From Apium graveolens (taxonomy: Eukaryota > Streptophyta > Magnoliopsida > Apiales > Apiaceae), in assembly GCF_009905375.1 (NCBI RefSeq), contig NC_133650.1:175469565-175533564 (forward strand): DNA of 64,000 nucleotides, written 5' to 3'. The position numbers were made by a program, and so were the translations under genes. The notes beneath the pieces are model-generated. The model was not told where the DNA came from and did no database searches. It saw only the letters and a list, made by a program, of their open reading frames with translations. Position 1 is the first letter of the stretch. Each line of letters opens with the position of its first letter. Shown piece after piece: positions 46,201 through 56,956 of this stretch.

Positions 46201-47669
46201 AGAAAGATTCTATCATTCCAGTTAGTCAATGGGAGTTAATTAGTGAGGGGGAGAAAGTGCACAACATTTAATTCAGTAAAGTGATTTTTCCAGCAATTAC
46301 ATTCTCTAATCCACCAGTTCTTGACATCATTGACTTGATCAAGATAGCAACAGCTGAGCTAGAACTACAAGAAAAATGGAAGAAGATTGATGAGAAAATT
46401 GAGAAATTTTTTGGTCCAATTGAGAAACAAAGGAAAGCCTTTTCTCATTTCTCTCAATTGAGACCAATTTCAGCCAATAACATGAGCTTAGGGAACATGG
46501 AAAGGGGTCAACCCTCAGCAATTAAATCTCTAAAGACCAATGTGATTTTTTAGCCAAAAAGAAACTTCCTAAAGAACTCAGACAAAAATCCCTTGGACCT
46601 GGTCTCTGAAACTCCCAAGCCTGATGAGAAGAAGCTGCTTGGTAGGTCTATTGCTTTCTTCAAAGATCCCAGAGATTCAGTCTTAAATAAAAGGATTGCC
46701 AAAATCTATAGGAATGACAAAATGATCTGTGTGGTGGCTGGACATCCACAGTTTGCAGAAGCTAAGAGAGAAGAAAAGGTGAGGCTCAAACAATAACAAA
46801 ATCAAGCTGTTTTAGATGCTAAGAACCAAGCTAAGAAGCCTGCAACCACATAATTGGTAATGCCTACTATGACAGCTGAGACTCTGATTAAAGAAAAGGA
46901 AGAAGAACCAAAGCAGATTAATAAACAATGATACAAGCTCAAACCAAAGAGGAAGCTGGATTTCAATAAAGATAAGGAAGAATATATGTCAACCCAATCT
47001 ACCACCTTAAGTCAAACAGCCATGCCCACAATGGAGCAGGCTGAATTCAAGGTTTATCCTCACATGAATTTCCATGGTGAAACCATAATTCCCAAGGATG
47101 AACCTATAGATTGGGAAAGCCTACCACTTCCTGATCTAAATTTTCCAATCCAAACCAAACCAAGGAAAACAAAAAAGAGAGCAATCAAAAAGGTCAAGTC
47201 TGTCAGACTTCAATCCAAAACATTAGCCAAGCCCGAACCAACTATCAACAAGGGAGATCAACTCTTTATCTGTGACATCAAGGAATTCTTAAACATAAAT
47301 CTCTATCTGGATGAGCTAGAAGAAGTTAGAGCTATTGATGCTTTCAAACATCTTCCAGAGAGATTAGTCTTTAGGTACAAGGGTGGAAGAGAGCTAACTT
47401 GGCCTCTATACAGGATTCTCAATAAAGGCTATTCTGTACTGGTGAAAATTGTCTCCTCAATAAAGAAGAACTTTGGATTCTATATTGTTGCCAAGAAGAT
47501 GGTACTGAATAAAATTGAGGAAATAAGAAATAGCTGGAGAGGACCAAATGCACTCCCAAGAGTCCTAACAATTCTATACGCAGGAAATAGAATACATTTG
47601 AGACCTTACTGGTTGATAAAGTTCAAGGATGAGAAATGCACCAAAAGATTCTTCAGATTAGAAGATTAG
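43295..47669 (+). pseudogene. Giant non-gag, non-pol ORF of element G
   Basis: ATG at 43295 (MAPVVKIMSETGMYM); a frameshift follows near 43340. Readable blocks: 43400-43983 (TLKGNEHCIYCDALEKCFKL, RRLGFRKEWSFLCDFFIKVF, SNFDVVTYSLVNMLYML, NIYYARFFMMIANFVYEDL), a Ser/Thr/Pro-rich middle (44090-45280), 45508-45740 acidic, 45750-46100 coiled coil with HESLHLHKI-like heptads, 46281-46553 and 46593-46796 (AFFKDPRDSVLNKRIAKIYR), then 46986-47669 (DELEEVRAIDAFKHLPERLVFRYKGGREL). About ten stops or shifts separate them. No known gag, pol or env signature and no clear membrane segment. Homology to the H downstream ORF is inferred from shared motif order. Confidence 0.7.
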
Positions 47670-48026
47670 CTAAAAATTTCAAGAAATAAAACTCTCATGA
47701 GGATGCAAGAAATGTTGGATTAGACAAATGAAGATGAATCTGAATTCTACAGGTAACTTCAATACCAGATTTAAGAAAATAATAAAAAATTGGGAAAGAA
47801 GTTCATACAGTCAAGGAAATAAGTTATATTTGCTCAGTCTAGAGGAACACCTTGAAAATGGATTGTGAGATTCTCTATAAACCTTCCTCTGTATAATGTT
47901 CGACAAATTGCAGCACTTGTTAATTTTATCTACTATTAATCAGTCTATATTTATAGGGTGTTTTGTTATCATCAAGTTTCTCTTAATTTATGTCTACAAT
48001 TCCAGTAGACATAAATTGAGGGAGAT
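47670..48026 (+). other. Element G 3' untranslated region and polypurine tract
   Basis: Non-coding stretch between the end of the giant ORF and the 3' LTR. It ends with AATTGAGGGAGAT (48014-48026), the polypurine tract. Confidence 0.75.
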
Positions 48027-49001
48027 TGTTAAGAATATGTTGTGTACATGATGATAAGTTAAATAAAACACCTTAGTATATTCAATTTAGTGATTTATAG
48101 CTTTCAACGGATGATCACTTTAACATCCATTGAAAGAGTAACTTATGTATTAATAAGTTTAATAGCACATTTCTGCATACTGTAATACCTTAGAGAACTA
48201 GATGTTGTAGAACGTTTTAAGTCATGTTGACTACTAGATTGATGTGCAAGATAGGTTGGCTAATTGTAAATAATGGATGCCTTGTAATCTTGTATAAGTG
48301 AAATACAGTTAACTTCTATGAAGATGCTCTGAATGGATGTTCCACAAGGTTTCAACGGATCAACTAAAGTCTCAACGGATGATCCCACAGAGTTTCAACG
48401 GATGATCAATTTCAAAAGCAGTTGATAGTGACTTGACAGTCACATGCATTGATTGTATGCAAATGGAATGTGGCATCCTATTTACAGGTTTTAGAGAACA
48501 AATAAGCATTTCCATTTCCATGATATACTGAAGATATTCAAAGATGTTAGATAGAGAAATGAAGAAGCATGATATTAGACTAGAAATATTTTATCTTATT
48601 TGTTTGTCCTTTTATCATGTAACTTGGTGATATATAAACCAAGGGTCGCAAGTAGAACTGTATCAAAGTAAGCAAGCAATTACTAGAGAAATAGAAAAAG
48701 TTATATCTGTAAAGAATTCCTCTGTTCTTTGTAAGTTCAACTTGTAAGTAGCTGTGTACAAATCATGCATCACAGAGTTCTTATATATATATCTGGTGGA
48801 AAAGTTCAGTCTACCAGAAAGTTTTTAAATACTTGTATTTGATTACTTTGTGTTTGATTTCTTCAATACTTTCATTCCGCACCTTAGCTAAATCAAACAC
48901 AGTTATATACTCAAGGTAGAATTGTTCTTAAAATTAAAAAAAAACAGAATTACATTCAACCCCCCTTCTGTAATTCATTGTTAGATTGTTTGGGAATAAC
49001 A
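48027..49001 (+). repeat. 3' LTR of element G
   Basis: 975 bp, TGTTAAGAATATGTTGTG to TTTGGGAATAACA. It lacks about 40 bp of the ACGGATGATCA array present in the 5' copy, and differs at many single positions. Confidence 0.9.
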
Positions 49002-49006
49002 GGAAG

Positions 49007-49339
49007 TAAGACACTAATACACATGGAATGTGATGGTTTAATAGAATAGGTAATACCAAAATTAATGTTAATTCTGGTTAAACATTCATGACTTTCAAGG
49101 AGCATATTTGAAACTACACCGAAAAACTAGAAATCATGCTACGACCCATATCCAATTTGCTAATGACTCAATAATAATGCGCATAAATAATTCTCAAATA
49201 TACTTAATATAAATCAAGTATTATTTAAGAAAAATAATTGAACAAAATCATAATATACTCACAACAAGTGTTAGAATCTGATTACATCATCAGGATTTAA
49301 TTTTTCAAGACCTGACTTAGAAGGTCAGGATCCGACAAC
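49007..49339 (-). other. Element H region between pol and its downstream ORF
   Basis: AT-rich stretch of H with no ORF. It separates the pol stop (49342) from the extra ORF, whose remaining part lies left of G. Confidence 0.65.
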
Positions 49340-52104
49340 TCAATTCTTCTCATAGCTAACCATCCCAAGCTTATGGAGTAACTTTCCAAACGTTGTTTCT
49401 CAAAAGGGCTTGGTGAAGATATCAGCTACTTGTTGATCAGTTGGAACAAAGTGAAGCTCGATTGTTCCTTCGTTGACATGCTCCCTGATAAAATCATTTC
49501 TAATATTGATATGTCTTGTGAATGAGTGTTGTACTGGATTACCTATCATTGGAATAGCGCTTTGATTGTCACAAAAGATAGGAATCTTTGTAAAAGACAA
49601 TCCATAGTCCATTAGCTAATTTTTATCCAAAGAATTTGAGTACAGCAACTGCCAGCAACAATGTATTCAGCTTCATCCATAAATATGGATATTGATCTTT
49701 GTTTCTTGCTCTGCCAAATAATCAATCTACCACCCAAATACTGATAGCCACCTGAGGTACTCTTCCTGTCAATTTTGCATCCAGCAAAGTCTGCATCAGA
49801 ATAGCCAACCAGACTAAAATCTGATTCTCTTGTATACCATAAACCAAGAGATGGAGTCCCCTTTAAGTATCTCAGAATTCTCTTTACATTATTGTTATTC
49901 CCAAGGAACTAACAATGAGATTTACAGAAGGGGGGTTGAATGTAAATCTCAAAACTTTTTCAAGTTTTGAGCAGTTTCAAAAGCTAAGTGTATGATGAAC
50001 AGATGTGTGTGAATTGCTTTGAGCAGGTGCAGACAGATGTATATTCAAGACACAAATGTAAAGAACACAAAGGCTTTTAAAAACTTTTCTGGTGGATTTG
50101 TTGTTCCACCAGAGATGTGTATTTCAGAAAATCTGTGATACAAAGAATTGATCACAACTGCTACCTAGTACAAACTAGATGATTTTCTCTCTTTGTTTTT
50201 CTAAACAGCTCTGGAAAATTCACACCTAATTACTAGCTGCAACTTGGTTTATATATCACCAAGTTTACAAGTGAAGACAAAGATAAAATACAATTATAAA
50301 ATAGTTCTTCACATGTTTCCTCTTCATTTCTCTATCCAATGTAATCTAAGATAATCTGTGAATCTTTGAATACTTCCTTGTTTGCACCATAATGGAAATG
50401 CTGCTTTTTCTTGATTCCTCGAAGAGGCTACCACATTTCAATTGTCTCTGTCAACCTATGTTCCTCTGTCAGCTTATGAATTGTCACTATCAACTGCTAT
50501 GGAACTAAGCATCCGTTGAAGCTTTTATCCGTTGATGGCTTTATCCGTTGATGCTTTAGTGACATCCGTTGATGCTTTAACAGTTGAAGCTTTATCCGTT
50601 GATGTACTCATCCGTTGATGGATGTTATCCGTTGAAGCTTTAGAGACATCCGTTGAAGCTTTGTTTCTCATCCGTTGAAGGCCTTTAATCTATCAGTTGA
50701 TACTACTTCATTTATACAAAATTACAAGGCATGAAATATTTACAATTAGCCCTCCTATTTGCATATCCACTAGTAGTCAACATGACTTATAATTTCCCAC
50801 AACTTCTAAGAATTATAACTTAAATGCAGAGACTGAAATGTGCTATAATACTAAACTTATTTCTAAGTAAAGCTACTCCATCAACGGATAGCCAAGATGG
50901 TCTTATCCGTTGAGGCTACAAACACTAGATTTCTACTTAAGTGTTTTGTTTAACTTATCATCAAACTAATACATATATTCCTAACAATTATCAAATGAGA
51001 TTCTCTGGGCTTGGCCTGAAATCTTGCACACAAGCTGGTTGTATACATAATATATGATCTACTAGCAGTTAGATAAAGCAATGAACCAATCATACCTCGG
51101 TAGACAGCAACATCAATTTATTTACCTTGGTATGGATCTAACTTTGTAGCAGTGGCCATTGGGGTTGAAGCAGTTGAAGTTTCTTGCATATTGAATCTAG
51201 TCAACAAATTCTTTGTATACTTAAACTGATTAATGAAAATTCCCTCATCAATTTGTGTAACTTATAGTCCAAGAAAGTAACTCAACTCTCTCATCATGCT
51301 CGTTGGATACCTTGACTTTATAAGATCAGAAAATTTCTTGCACAACTTGTTGTTAGTAACCCAAAAATAATATCATCAACATAAATTTGCACCAAAAGCA
51401 GATCACTACCTTTATTTATGTAAAATAAGGTTTTGTCAATGGTACCTCTTTTGAAACTACTTTCAATCAAAAATTTAGCAAGTGTATTATACTAGGCCCT
51501 TGGTGCATATGTCATCCGTTGATCCGGAAATTTTGTCAAGTCCATATAAATCTTTGTCAAGTCTGTACACATGATTAGGAAATTTTGGTTCAATAAATCC
51601 AGGTGGTTGCTCAACATATAGCTCTTCTTATAACTCTCCATTCAGAAAGGCACTCTTGACATCCATCCGAGAGACCTTGACTTTCTTGTGTACAGCATAT
51701 GCTAAGAAAATCTGAATAGCTTCCAGTCTTGCCACAGGAGCAAATGTCTCATCATATCAATACCTTCTTGTTGCGAATAGCCCTTTTTAATATGTCTAGC
51801 TTTGTTCCTGATTATTATGCCATCTGAATTTGTTTTGTTCCTAAAAAATCCATTTTGTGTCAACCAATAATTTGTTCTTTGGCCTTGTAACTAGTTTCAA
51901 AACTTCATTCCTTTCATACTCATTCAACTTTTCATGCATTTCTTGAATCCAATCAGCATCTTTGAGTGCGTCTTCTACTTTCTTTGGTTCCTCCTTAAAC
52001 AAAAAGTTATGATAAAGATATTCATGTTCAGTTGCACTTCCGGTTTGGTAGGGCAGATCGATTAATTTGCTACGACAGATGATCATAAAGATACATACAT
52101 ACAT
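49340..52104 (-). pseudogene. Element H reverse transcriptase and RNase H
   Basis: Minus-strand SIRE-like copia pol, interrupted by solo LTR L. RT: EEPKKVEDALKDADWIQEMH (about 51950-52010), LVDTKWIF, then shifted pieces including the catalytic YVDDIIFG (about 51370-51395). RNase H: NVKRILRYLKGTPSLG (49830-49892), GYSDADFAGCKIDRKSTSGG, AEYIVAGSCC, FCDNQSAIPMIGNPVQHSF and VPTDQQVADIFTKPF, ending after a frameshift in LHKLGMVSYEKN and TGA at 49342-49340. Many stops and shifts. It is typical of SIRE/Maximus-like copia by its RNase H tail and by gag and LTR features of its relatives. Confidence 0.88.
49893..50986 (-). mobile_element. Solo LTR L of a SIRE-like element
   Basis: 1094 bp with perfect ATTAT duplications (49888-49892 and 50987-50991) and no internal sequence, inside the RNase H region of H. 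On the minus strand it starts TGTTAGGAATATATG and ends CTTGGGAATAACA. It is the same family as the LTRs of G. It contains about ten copies of ATCCGTTGA (window plus strand, 50509-50680 and 50905), often followed by AGCTTT or TGCTTT. It formed by LTR-LTR recombination after insertion. Confidence 0.94.
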
Positions 52105-52107
52105 ACA

Positions 52108-52143
<36 letters not shown>

Positions 52144-52291
52144 GACATACATACATACATACTTACATATATTCATACATATATAAATATATACATACAT
52201 ACATACATATATACATATATACATACATACGTACGTACATACAGACATACTCCCGAAATTACGTTATCGAAGTTGATCCAGGGAACCAAAC

Positions 52292-52327
<36 letters not shown>

Positions 52328-52335
52328 CATATATA
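52085..52335. repeat. Compound ATAC/TTAC tetranucleotide microsatellite
   Basis: Runs of CATA/ATAC and CTTA/TTAC units, interrupted at about 52250-52290 by a short unique stretch. It lies in the integrase-RT hinge of H pol and replaces part of the expected coding sequence between PKATKWKKDH and the RT start. Confidence 0.93.
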
Positions 52336-52359
52336 TGTATGATCTTTTTTCCATTTTGT

Positions 52360-53640
52360 AGCCTTTGGTAGTTCAGTTTCATTTCCTGATGTTCCCCTTG
52401 TATTTGTGTTGTCATTTCCATGTGAAGTTCCCTTGTATTAGTGATGTCTGTTCCCTGATTGAGAAGAGCTTCTGGGTGAAGACTGTTCACCAGACTAATT
52501 TTGATTTTTGGTTGAATGATTACCTCCTGATGAGCTATCATCTGTTGTATTTGAAGAATTTCCCCTGGTTCCTGTATTTTCTAGTTCATCATCTTCATTA
52601 GATTTTGAATCACTAGAGTCATCACTTTCTGTCTGTGGATGTTGCTCCCCCTCAACATGCAGATGTTCATGAACTAACTCTAAATCAGGATCAGAATCAT
52701 CATCAGGATCTGACTCAGTGTCAGGATTTGACTTTTCAACAAGATTGGACACATCATTAGAATTTGAATTATCTCGTGACTTGAGTATTTTATTCGCAAG
52801 CACATGTTCTTCATGCGAGTCTTCTTCAATTCTCGTGATCTTCTTGTCATCAAAGGAAATATGATTGATTCAACAACTGTCCTTATTCTCAGATTGAAAA
52901 CTTTGTAGGCTTTTGATGAAGGATATCCAACAAAAATGCCTTCATCGGCTTTTCTTTCAAATTTTCTAAGCATTTCAAGATGTGTTCTAAGAACAAAACA
53001 CTTGTATCCAAAGATATGTAGATGCTTTAATCTTGGCTTCTTTTCCTTGATCATTTAATAAAGAGTTAATCCATGTATGTTTATCAGAGTCAGATTCTAA
53101 ATATAACAGGCAGTATTGACAGCTTCAGCCCAAAAGTATGTTGGTAGATTAGCTTCCACTAGCATAGTCCTACCAACTTCAATAAGCATCCTTCTTTTCC
53201 TTTCCACAACAATATTTTATTGAGGTGTTCTAGGTGCTGAGAATTGTTGAAAGATTCCCTTATATCTTTATATCTCATCCATCTTGCTATTTTTGAACTC
53301 AGTCCCATTGTCAATCCTCAGAATTTGTACTTTATATTTTGTGCTATTTTCAACTAGTCTTATATAATCCAAGAGATTTTCAGTTGTTTCATCTTTACCG
53401 TGCAAGAAAAATACCCAAGTAAATCTAGTATATTTATCAACAACAACTAGAGTATACCTTTTATTGTTATTGACATGACATTCACAGGGCCAAAGAGATC
53501 CAAATGTAACATTTGATATGGCCTTTTGATGGATGATTGTGACTTAATTTTGACAGAGGTTCTTCTTTGCTTGGCTTGTTGACATGCATCATACAGACCA
53601 TCAGAAGAGTAGTACATGTTAGGTAGTCCTCTTACCAAAA
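52360..53640 (-). pseudogene. Element H integrase and integrase-RT hinge
   Basis: Minus strand. Integrase start after HLDLFGPVN (about 53500), a badly shifted core, then KKPRLKHLHIFGYKCFVL and RKFERKADEGIFVGYPSSKAYKVF (52905-53050), the copia integrase C-terminal pattern. The hinge (52500-52800) is acidic and Ser-rich (DTESDPDDDSDPD, SDDSSDSKSNEDDE). Multiple frameshifts. The integrase core acidic residues cannot all be located, so it is inactive. Confidence 0.82.
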
Positions 53641-54100
53641 CTTTCGTCACCAGTTCATTAAGATTATTGAAGTTTAGATGAGAAAGCTTCTTGTGCCAAT
53701 TCCAACTTTCATCTACCGATGCCTTGGATACCATACAAATTTCCGGTCCATCAGTATCTGCATGAAGTTTGGCTTCGTAAATGTTTCCATGTCTATAAGC
53801 TTTGAAAATAGTTTTCTTTGTGATCTTATGAACTACTTCACAATGTGTATCATTGAACATGACATAAAAACCTCTGTTAGTAATTTGACTAATGCTCAAC
53901 AAGTTGTGCTTCAGTCCATCTACCGGAGCTACGTTTGAGATGATGATAATTCCAATGATTATATCTCCATATCCCAAGGTTTTTCCTACATTGCCATCCC
54001 TATAAGAAACCATTGGGCCAGCCTTCTCCTCATATTCTGATAACATGGATTTAGTTCCAATCATATGTGCTGAACAACTACTATCCAAGACAAGCACATT
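53447..54100 (-). pseudogene. Element H protease and GAG-pre-integrase domain
   Basis: The minus-strand frame opens VLDSSCSAHMIGTKSML; the family motif is LDSGCSRHMTG, so the Gly after the catalytic Asp-Ser is Ser and the following Arg is Ala. Then AGPMVSYRDGNVGKTLGYGD, LKHNLLSISQI, FKAYRHGNIYEAKL, and the zinc-binding pre-integrase part WNWHKKLSHLNFNNLNELV with CQQAKQRR. The frame is open over about 216 codons, longer than elsewhere in H pol. Confidence 0.88.
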
Positions 54101-54199
54101 CTTCTTGTTTCCCTGTAATCAGAAATATGGAAATCAGTCAGAATTTTTAAAAACCCACACTTGTTGGGTCCTTTTAGACATCTTATGTAATTTTACATT

Positions 54200-55329
54200 A
54201 GCATACTTCTTGTCAGGATTTTATCCATCGAGAATTACTCCATCGGGATTTATCTTGACATTTTTGACTCTATAACATGTATGCACATTCAGTTTAGCAA
54301 TTCTATTTAAAAACAACAACTTCATTGAACTTTGGTAAATGATCATAATTGTTGTAATACAAACTATGATAATATTTACAAGTGTAAATAGAATGCCAAC
54401 TGCTACCATAATGAGAAGAAGGATTTTGTAGTATGTATAGTACTGATCTACCACTAATATCAAACTCAGGAATCTTAGACACTTTCTTTTTAGGCTTCCT
54501 GCAATCAATAGCAATATGATTAGTATTTCTATAGTTAAAACAAGCTTTCCTAGGAGCATTACGAATGTACTTATAGTTGTTTGCCTTGTTTATTCCTTGT
54601 TTTCCGTTTCTACCTCTCTTAGACCTAGGTTTGGGAGTCTTATTAGTTACCTCACAAATTTTCTTGTTTAATTGTCTTTTAGAGAGAAGTCCTATATTTT
54701 TACTTTTCTTTTATAGCATTTTAGGATCTTCTTTCTTTTTAGCAGGGACTCTAGGTTTAGTTTCTCTTTAGCAGTATTCTTAGAAGTAGAACCAAATTCA
54801 TAGACAGACTCCATTTCTCTTTCATCATTTCCAATAAACTTAACTGAAGTAGTGTTAATTATGGATTTATTGATATTCCTATCAGTAAATTTGTTATAAC
54901 CTAGACATTCTTTCCAGTTTTTATCACTGATGAAATCATGAACTTTCTTTCCTGAAGTCATCCATGTTTTAAACACTTCTCTTTCTTTTTCTAGAACCTT
55001 CTCTAGTCTGGCATACTTGATATTTATCTGAGTTTCATTATGTTGTGCCTTCTTACATGCTTTTTCATTCTCATGCATGCAGACTAACTCAACTTCAAAA
55101 AAATCATTTCTTTCTCTAAGCCTCTTATTATCAGCAATCAAACTATCACATTCAATAGTCTTACTTTTAAAGTAACATGCAAAGATTAGATGAAAAGTTT
55201 CAGTTCAAATAAATTATCAGTATCAACAGGAAATATAACTGAAGGTACCTTATCAGTTCCTGAGGCATCCTCTCCATGAGTTGCCATGAGAGCATTGCAT
55301 TCATCATCATTGTCAGTTCCTAATAAATC
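54200..55329 (-). pseudogene. Element H gag, C-terminal part
   Basis: Minus-strand SIRE-like gag. From right to left: DDECNALMATHGEDASGTDK (55200-55300), a coiled coil (54830-55141: LRERNDFFEVELVCMHENEK, YARLEKVLEKEREVFK), a basic linker and a zinc knuckle CFNYRNTNHIAIDC (about 54500-54543) in which the second Cys is Tyr. The N-terminal half is separated by the K-I-J chain inserted at 55330. Broken by stops and shifts near 54690 and 54560. Confidence 0.82.
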
Positions 55330-55925
55330 TGTAATGCTCCCAAATTTGGGGTCAGAAATCTGGGTCGTCACGCAATCCTTCAATCATGCATAACATGTAT
55401 TAACTCAATAATCCAATAATTCCATATCACAGACCCCCAATCTCACACACTCACAAGTTATAGCCTTAGAAATGATGTACAACAAGTATCATCTGTTATT
55501 ACAACTCAAATGTACTTTACAGGAACTCAAGCAATTATTTGTAACCTCTACATGAAGTTACAATAATTACGATGGATATCTTATACCTATATGAATACTC
55601 TGGCCCACCTGAGACAAAGCTGCAAGGGATTCTCCCCACGACTACAAGCGACTAAGTCCTACACTGGTATACTGGTTATCTGTTGTGTTGTGACATTTAA
55701 AAAAAATCAAGAGTGAGCAATGATGCTCATCCATAATGTACAAAATAGTTGGAAAATAACTGTTAAAATAATACTTCGTCGTATAATCAGATGATTTGAA
55801 AACTTGGTGGTATATACCTTTTTCTCTTTAAATCAAATCACATATTTTTTATATATCAAAATATCTTTACAATGCTCTCGATAGTATTATGTACTCAGGA
55901 GAATCAATCTCCTTGTGTTATACAC
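55330..55925 (-). mobile_element. Element K: LTR end of a chromovirus-type gypsy, truncated by I
   Basis: Starts TGTAATGCTCCCAAATTTGG, closely resembling the LTR edge of J (TGTAACACCCCCAAATCC ... GGGTTGTCACG), so it is the 3' edge of a related LTR in minus orientation. It is cut at 55925 by element I, so the rest lies outside the window. No coding sequence. It interrupts gag of H. Confidence 0.75.
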
Positions 55926-56537
55926 TGTTAGATATATTTGATAATGTCATGGCTAATATGATTTATGTTTAGTTTTCAGATCTTACTTAACAGGACAAAT
56001 CAGTACTTAACTGGGAATCAGTACTTATACTGGAAGTCAGGACTTAAGGATATCAGTACTTATATTATCAGGAGATAATCATCAGAAGTTGGATATCAGA
56101 ACTTAAGTGCTGAAGGACGATTAGATAAGGGAAGTAGCTGATTAAAGGAAAGAAGATCGAGATAAACATAAGAAGAGATATGCATGAAGAAGGAGTTCCG
56201 TGAAGAATGGAATACTTGGAAGAAAAGATATCTGATTGATATATTTTAGGAAGCAGAATTATATTCCATATCAATTAGCGAATATCTTGTAATTGTGTAG
56301 TATATAAACACAGACATAGGGTTTACACTATAAGTGTTATCATTATTCGAGAAGATTATTCATTGTAACCCTAGCAGCTCTCGTGATATTTGTGCATCAC
56401 TGAGAGGTAACAGTTCCATACTGTAACAGAGTTTATTGTTTCAATAAAGTTTGTTTTCTGTTACTTACGATATTAAAGTTCGATTTGATTGTATTATACA
56501 CTGTATTCACCCCCTCTACAGTGAGTGTGACCTAACA
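55926..56537 (+). repeat. 5' LTR of element I (SIRE-like copia)
   Basis: 612 bp, TGTTAGATATATTTG to GTGTGACCTAACA. It contains five copies of TCAGNACTTA (56000, 56018, 56037, 56053, 56096), a TATA-like TATATAAACACAG near 56305, and ATTCACCCCCTCTACAG close to its end. Left flank TACAC is one copy of the target duplication. Confidence 0.92.
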
Positions 56538-56539
56538 AG

Positions 56540-56552
56540 TGGTATCAGAGCC
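56540..56552 (+). other. Primer binding site of element I
   Basis: TGGTATCAGAGCC, two bases after the LTR end. Standard initiator-Met PBS. Confidence 0.95.
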
Positions 56553-56593
56553 TATCTGTTAACACATATACAGTTAAAGATCCAAACACAATC

Positions 56594-56956
56594 ATGTCTA
56601 ACACAGAAACTCCAACAAAGCCTACCAAAACTGAAGAACCTCCAAAGACACAAATTCAAAGTCGGTATGAAACCATCAGAGTTCCCATACTGAGACCATC
56701 TGAATATGCCATATGGAAGATGAGGATGACCATGTTTCTGGAAGCTACAGATCCAGAATATCTTGATAGAATCAAGGAAGGGCCTCACAAACCAACCAAG
56801 CTCGCTGTTGCAGTTGCAGGTGAAGCAGCAAAAACCGTACCAAAGGAAAAGAGTGATTATACTGCTGAAGATATCGCATCAATTGCTAAGGATGCTAAGG
56901 TACGACACTTACTGCATAGTGCCATTGATAATGTAATGTCAAATAGGGTAATTAAC
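56594..56956 (+). pseudogene. Element I gag, N-terminal part, cut by J
   Basis: Plus-strand ATG at 56594, reading MSNTETPTKPTKTEEPPK, then the SIRE-like gag N-terminal domain (ILRPSEYAIWKMRMTMFLEA, DPEYLDRIKEGPHKPTK, RHLLHSAIDNVMSNRV). The frame is open and well kept until J inserts at 56957; the last codons of the apparent ORF come from the J LTR. It is comparable with gag of F in position and pattern. Confidence 0.88.

Larger units (their letters stand above)
42109..49001 (+). mobile_element. Element G: non-autonomous SIRE-like LTR element with one giant ORF
   Basis: 6.9 kb between GGCAG (42104-42108) and GGAAG (49002-49006), an imperfect 5-bp duplication. LTRs 42109 to about 43122 and 48027-49001 belong to the same family as solo LTR L. 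Between them lies a single decayed reading frame of about 1450 codons, with no gag zinc knuckle, protease, integrase, RT or RNase H. No clear primer binding site remains after the 5' LTR. The polypurine tract is AATTGAGGGAGAT (48014-48026). It is inserted in element H. The LTR pair differs by many substitutions and indels, so it is older than D, E and F. Confidence 0.85.

Noticed and set aside
52085..52541. Minus-strand ORF rich in YVC/MYV repeats.
   Set aside because: Its C-terminal half is translation of the tetranucleotide microsatellite.
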